A stretch of DNA of 64,000 bases from Robbsia sp. KACC 23696 (lineage in GTDB: Bacteria > Pseudomonadota > Gammaproteobacteria > Burkholderiales > Burkholderiaceae): assembly GCF_039852015.1 (NCBI RefSeq), contig NZ_CP156627.1, positions 496,001 through 560,000 of the forward strand, read 5' to 3'. Under the pieces are notes generated by a model. It was not told the DNA's origin and searched no databases. It was given only the letters and a program-made list of their open reading frames with translations. A program made the position numbers and the translations under genes. Position 1 is the stretch's first letter. Every line of letters starts with the position of its first letter. Positions 60,785 to 64,000 of this stretch are shown here, piece after piece.

Positions 60785-62253
60785 GGCAAGTCGATCACAA
60801 AGCGTGTCAAGTTCGAATCTTCCGCAAGGTAAGCACGGCCTCCGTGCGCCGACGCAATTTCACGCACGACGGCGAGACCGAGACCCGATCCGTCGGGGCG
60901 GCTCGTCACGAATGGCTCGAAGATCCACTCGCGTTCGACGGGGTTTACGCCCGGACCATTATCGATGACTTCCAGTCTGAGGCGCTCACAATCTTCCGCA
61001 GCCGTGCCATACGCGCGAACCATCACTCTTCCGCCTGACGGCGTATGCCTGAGCGCGTTCACAAGCAGGTTGTCGAGCGCCCGCGCCATCTGCGCGGGAT
61101 CGAAAGCCGGCTGCGTCGGGCTCGGTGCTACTTCCGCGCCGAGCGTAACACGCCTGCTTTCGGCGCGCGATTCATGCGTATGAACTATATCGTCCAGCCA
61201 CGCGCGCAGATCGACCTCGCGCGCATGGATCGTAACGGATTGCGTCAATGCAAGCAGGCTCGTCACCTGCAACTCGATGCGTCCTACTTGCTCGATGATT
61301 GTCCTCAAGGCGGCCTCGCGGCGTGCACCATCACCTGCCAGCGCATTCTCCGCCTTGAGTCGCATCGCGCCCGCCGGATTGCGAATCTCGTGCGCGATTT
61401 GCGCCGCCATCTTCCCCAATGTGCTGAATCGCTCGGCCTGCGCGAGTTGACGGTTCAGCGCGTCGGCATCGTGCTTGAGTCGATCGATCCGCGCGCCATA
61501 GCGGTTGAGCGCGTCGACGATCGGGTCGAGATCGCGCTCGCCGAAGCGCTCGAGCCGCTTGCCTTGCTCAAATCCGCCGTCCGGAGCGAGCGCATGTTCC
61601 AGCCGTGTGAGGTTCTGACGCCATCGCTTGAGCGTCAGCGCCAGAAATAGCGCGAGCACGACGATGACGGCGAGCGCGCCCGCCAGAATCGCCGTAGCGC
61701 GCTCGCGGTAGGGTCCAAGCGGCGGGCGGGCGCGCGTGAGCGTCCATGCGAGCAGGTTAGTGTGACGTGGCACCGGACAGGCGACCGCGAGCACAGCGTT
61801 CGTTCCGTTCGACACGATCTCGGCCTCCAACTGTCGGGCACTCACTTCGCTCTTCAGCGCGCGAAGAATAAGTGGGGTCTCGGCTTCTGGAATATCGCGT
61901 TTGACGCCGCTGCCTCCGTAGGTAGGAAATGCGTAGGCTATGAAGCCATTGGGCGCCTTCGAAGGCGGGTCGCTGGTCCAGAAGCCGCCTTCGACGCCAT
62001 CGGTCTGAATCAGCACGAGATCGAGCACCGCGTGCATCAGATCGATGTTGGTTTCGCCCGAGCGCTGCATCGACAGGTCATAGCGCGATGCTACGGCGGT
62101 GCAGGCGGCCGCCGCCTGCTGCTTTGCGGCCATGACGCGCTCGCTCAGCGCTGACGACAACATGAGCCATACCGCGACGCTCAGCAGACCGCACAGCACG
62201 GCGATGAGAATCCAGAGCGTGAGAAGCTGAGTGGAAAACGACGGTCTCGGCAT
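60769..62253 (-). CDS. Sensor histidine kinase of the sigma-54 system
   Basis: About 494 residues. Two membrane segments (about residues 12-33 and 195-217) enclose a periplasmic sensor domain of about 160 residues. A HAMP-like linker follows, then a DHp domain with the phosphorylated His in FSTLGKMAAQIAHEIRNPAGAMRLKAENALAG, an N box LDNLLVNALRHTPSGG, and G boxes DNGPGV and GSGLGLAVVREIASAHGG. The start at 62253 is the ATG before the first membrane helix; the frame is open to 62487, which reads into a decayed gene. It phosphorylates the adjacent regulator. The signal is not predictable. Confidence 0.88.
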   Translation of the reverse strand: MPRPSFSTQLLTLWILIAVLCGLLSVAVWLMLSSALSERVMAAKQQAAAACTAVASRYDLSMQRSGETNIDLMHAVLDLVLIQTDGVEGGFWTSDPPSKAPNGFIAYAFPTYGGSGVKRDIPEAETPLILRALKSEVSARQLEAEIVSNGTNAVLAVACPVPRHTNLLAWTLTRARPPLGPYRERATAILAGALAVIVVLALFLALTLKRWRQNLTRLEHALAPDGGFEQGKRLERFGERDLDPIVDALNRYGARIDRLKHDADALNRQLAQAERFSTLGKMAAQIAHEIRNPAGAMRLKAENALAGDGARREAALRTIIEQVGRIELQVTSLLALTQSVTIHAREVDLRAWLDDIVHTHESRAESRRVTLGAEVAPSPTQPAFDPAQMARALDNLLVNALRHTPSGGRVMVRAYGTAAEDCERLRLEVIDNGPGVNPVEREWIFEPFVTSRPDGSGLGLAVVREIASAHGGRAYLAEDSNLTRFVIDLPWRPS

Positions 62254-62434
62254 AACTGAACCATGTGCGAACGGAGGAGGCGACTTGTAAAGCAATTCCT
62301 CTGCCAAGCGCACGGCGCATAAAAGTCTGGAGTATGTTATGGCCGGTTGCCAGGTGAAGCCGACGTCCCGACGCCCGAACAATGAAGTGCACGAATGGCC
62401 GCTCGTGGCCGAAGTCAGGCGTTGCAACCACGTT

Positions 62435-62700
62435 CTAGATTTTCTTCGAGAGCCGCTGACCATCACGCGAAAAACCTTCCCTCTCATAAAAGCCGGTGCG
62501 CATCGATTCGAACATCGCCGCTGGTCACCTCGGCCTTGACGCAGCCGACACTATGGAACCAGCGCTCAGCAACTCGGACCAACATCTGGCCTGTACCGCG
62601 GCCACGATGTTTTTCTCGACGACGAGGCTCGTAATGCGTCCAAGCGACCCAAGCATATGAAACAGCGGAAGCGCGTGTAGGCTGACGCAGCCTATCGCAA
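62435..62700 (-). pseudogene. Decayed GNAT-family acetyltransferase
   Basis: Three frames in order read IGCVSLHALPLF and LGRITSLVVEK, then HRGRGTGQMLVRVAERWFHSVGCVKAEVTSGD, then FYEREGF and QRLSKKI with a stop at 62435. Read together they match a GNAT protein with its acetyl-CoA motif (RGRGTGQ). At least two frameshifts separate them and the 5' end is missing. Confidence 0.7.
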
Positions 62701-63023
62701 TATTGTCTTAGCAAGCTACAAACGCGGAATATGAAGCGCTGTCGACCGAAGCGGATATATTTACACGAATTTTTACGGGTGTTACGCCGTATCCTAGCTG
62801 ATGCAATAGTGCAGCGATGGCGACACTGTCTTTCGTGTCTGGCCGCTCGAATCGTCACCGTCAAAGTTCCCCTCCGCTGGTTGTTTTAAGACGCATATTG
62901 TCGTCGATTTGGCCTGATCGGTTGAATGTCCCTTTATGGCCGATTTCTGAAACTTGCCGCGCAAACATCGGAAATCCTCACCGGACTATCGACCGGCTCA
63001 ACCTAGCTGCGCCTTGGTTGAGG
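62701..63023. other. Gene-free stretch between the acetyltransferase remnant and the DeoR gene
   Basis: I see no gene with a recognisable family. Frames on both strands are short and Arg- or Cys-rich. Two of the three neighbouring genes are broken, so it may hold more gene debris. Confidence 0.5.
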
Positions 63024-63779
63024 TCACGCGGGAACAATACACACATTGGCAACCTCCAGTGCTGCAGTCAGCACAGGGTCATTTAATCCTTCGACAACTA
63101 TCGTCTGCGCAAGCGTCAAATTGCCTATCACATATGCCGACGCCGAATTAAGTTTGTCCATCGACGCTAAGACGACTGTCTCGGCCGACCGTGCTGCAAG
63201 CGCACGTTTCACATACGCCTCTTCAAGATCGCCCGTACTGAGACCCGCTGTCGGGTGAACACCGGTCACGCCCATAAAGTAAATGTCGGCGTTGATATGC
63301 GACATCGCCTCGATGGCCGCGGCGCCGACGTTCACGATCGAATGCTTGAATAGCTTGCCACCAATCATGATCACATCAATTGAAGGATGGTCGGCCAGCG
63401 CGACGGCGACTGTCGGACTGTGCGTAACGACAGTCGCCGTCAACGTGTGAGGGATATGTTTCACCAGCTCGGCAGAAGTGGTTCCTCCGTCAATGATAAC
63501 GATCTGGCCCGGCCCGATCATGGATGCGGCAGCGATTCCAATCGCCCGTTTTCCGGATGACTCCAACGCTCGTCTTTCTGCGAATGCAGCAACGGCAGAC
63601 GAGGCAGGCAGTGCCCCTCCGTGCACACGTTGTAGCAATCCTTCCGCAGCCAGTTCCCGCAGGTCGCGTCGTATCGTGTCTTCCGAAACACCGAAGTTTT
63701 CGGCCAGCGTACCCGCCAGCACCTGCCCCTCTCGGGTCAGCCATTCAAGAATTGTCTTCTTGCGTTGAGTGGTCAACAT
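63024..63779 (-). CDS. DeoR-family transcriptional repressor
   Basis: About 251 residues with the DeoR helix-turn-helix (MLTTQRKKTILEWLTREGQVLAGTLAENFGVSEDTIRRDLRELAAEGLLQRVHGGAL) and the effector domain with IIDGGTTSAELVKHIP, VVTHSPTVAVALA and IMIGGKLFKHSIVNVGAAAIEAM. Such proteins sense phosphorylated sugars. The ATG at 63779 begins the HTH directly; a frame up to 63977 overlaps the next gene. It diverges from the NudK-like gene. Confidence 0.87.
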   Translation of the reverse strand: MLTTQRKKTILEWLTREGQVLAGTLAENFGVSEDTIRRDLRELAAEGLLQRVHGGALPASSAVAAFAERRALESSGKRAIGIAAASMIGPGQIVIIDGGTTSAELVKHIPHTLTATVVTHSPTVAVALADHPSIDVIMIGGKLFKHSIVNVGAAAIEAMSHINADIYFMGVTGVHPTAGLSTGDLEEAYVKRALAARSAETVVLASMDKLNSASAYVIGNLTLAQTIVVEGLNDPVLTAALEVANVCIVPA

Positions 63780-63857
63780 GATTTTCACGTTTTTTCTTGA
63801 TGTTACACGAAACTGCACGATATCATGGATCTGCCCTTTTCCTATTTGGAGCACTTT

Positions 63858-64000
63858 ATGACGACAACGAAAGACCGTGTTCGGATCATCGATACGACCG
63901 TGCTTTCTGACGACTGGTACGTCCTGAGAAAGACGACTTTTGATTTCCTTCGACGCGACGGCACGTGGCAGCGGCAAAGTCGGGAAACCTACGATCGCGG
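63858..64000 (+). CDS. NudK-like GDP-mannose pyrophosphatase, N-terminal part
   Basis: The frame begins MTTTKDRVRIIDTTVLSDDWYVLRKTTFDFLRRDG, the characteristic start of NudK-type Nudix proteins, and runs off the window with WQRQSRETYDRG. The Nudix box lies beyond the end. It diverges from the DeoR gene with 79 bases between the two starts. Confidence 0.72.
   Translation, partial: MTTTKDRVRIIDTTVLSDDWYVLRKTTFDFLRRDGTWQRQSRETYDR

Noticed and set aside
1-64000. tRNA, rRNA and CRISPR arrays
   Set aside because: No cloverleaf with a conserved T-loop, no rRNA-like sequence and no regularly spaced direct repeats were noticed by eye; a dedicated scan would be needed for weak tRNA candidates.

Overview
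The window is about 60% G+C, has short intergenic gaps, and carries many LysR regulators, methyl-accepting chemotaxis proteins, Tat substrates and a heme-uptake locus. This fits a betaproteobacterium of the order Burkholderiales, probably Burkholderiaceae; that placement is inferred from gene content and protein style, not from a marker gene. No rRNA, tRNA or CRISPR array was recognised.

1-11.3 kb: the end of a TctA-like permease gene, then a complete minus-strand heme operon (hmuR-hmuS-hmuT-hmuU-hmuV) with translational overlaps and a Fur-box-like palindrome upstream of hmuR. Next come an envelope-stress-like group (an LTXXQ/Spy-like periplasmic protein with a strong terminator, a glycine-rich membrane protein, an ECF sigma factor with a small membrane protein), an O-methyltransferase and a CreA-family protein.

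11.3-34.9 kb: ordinary accessory metabolism built from small regulator-enzyme pairs. These include a LysE exporter, LysR/VOC, a Tat-exported phospholipase C, a DoxX protein diverging from an FAD monooxygenase (with a highly folded leader), a LysR gene overlapping it antisense, DUF4865/tautomerase diverging from a saccharopine-dehydrogenase-like protein across a 38-bp palindrome, a PAS-GGDEF enzyme, an HD hydrolase diverging from a GlxA-type regulator, a homoserine-dehydrogenase-like protein with a glutamine amidotransferase, and dadA with a LysR regulator.

35-43 kb: a patchwork of decayed genes (a frameshifted hybrid kinase and the tail of another gene), a DUF3626-like protein, and a redox block of four Rossmann-fold oxidoreductases controlled by a TetR and an HxlR repressor. 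Each repressor has a visible pair of palindromic operators.

43-54.4 kb: a mobile region. An IS3-family element interrupted by an IS30-family element occurs twice, once nearly whole and once truncated. Around these copies lie remnants of MFS, LysR, IS6 and two tyrosine recombinases, two chemotaxis receptor genes, an unusual HTH/receiver/GAF protein and a candidate small RNA.

54.4-64 kb: a minus-strand sigma-54 system. A histidine kinase and an NtrC-type regulator lie upstream of a canonical -24/-12 promoter and a 37-bp inverted repeat. The promoter is placed to drive an operon of two proteins made of a repeated DGT/PPH module, a metallophosphoesterase with an internal deletion, an MFS transporter, an ArsB-like transporter and a YdcZ-like protein, and the operon is cut by recombinase debris. 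This is the best candidate here for an undescribed system. A decayed acetyltransferase, a DeoR regulator and the start of a NudK-like Nudix hydrolase finish the window.
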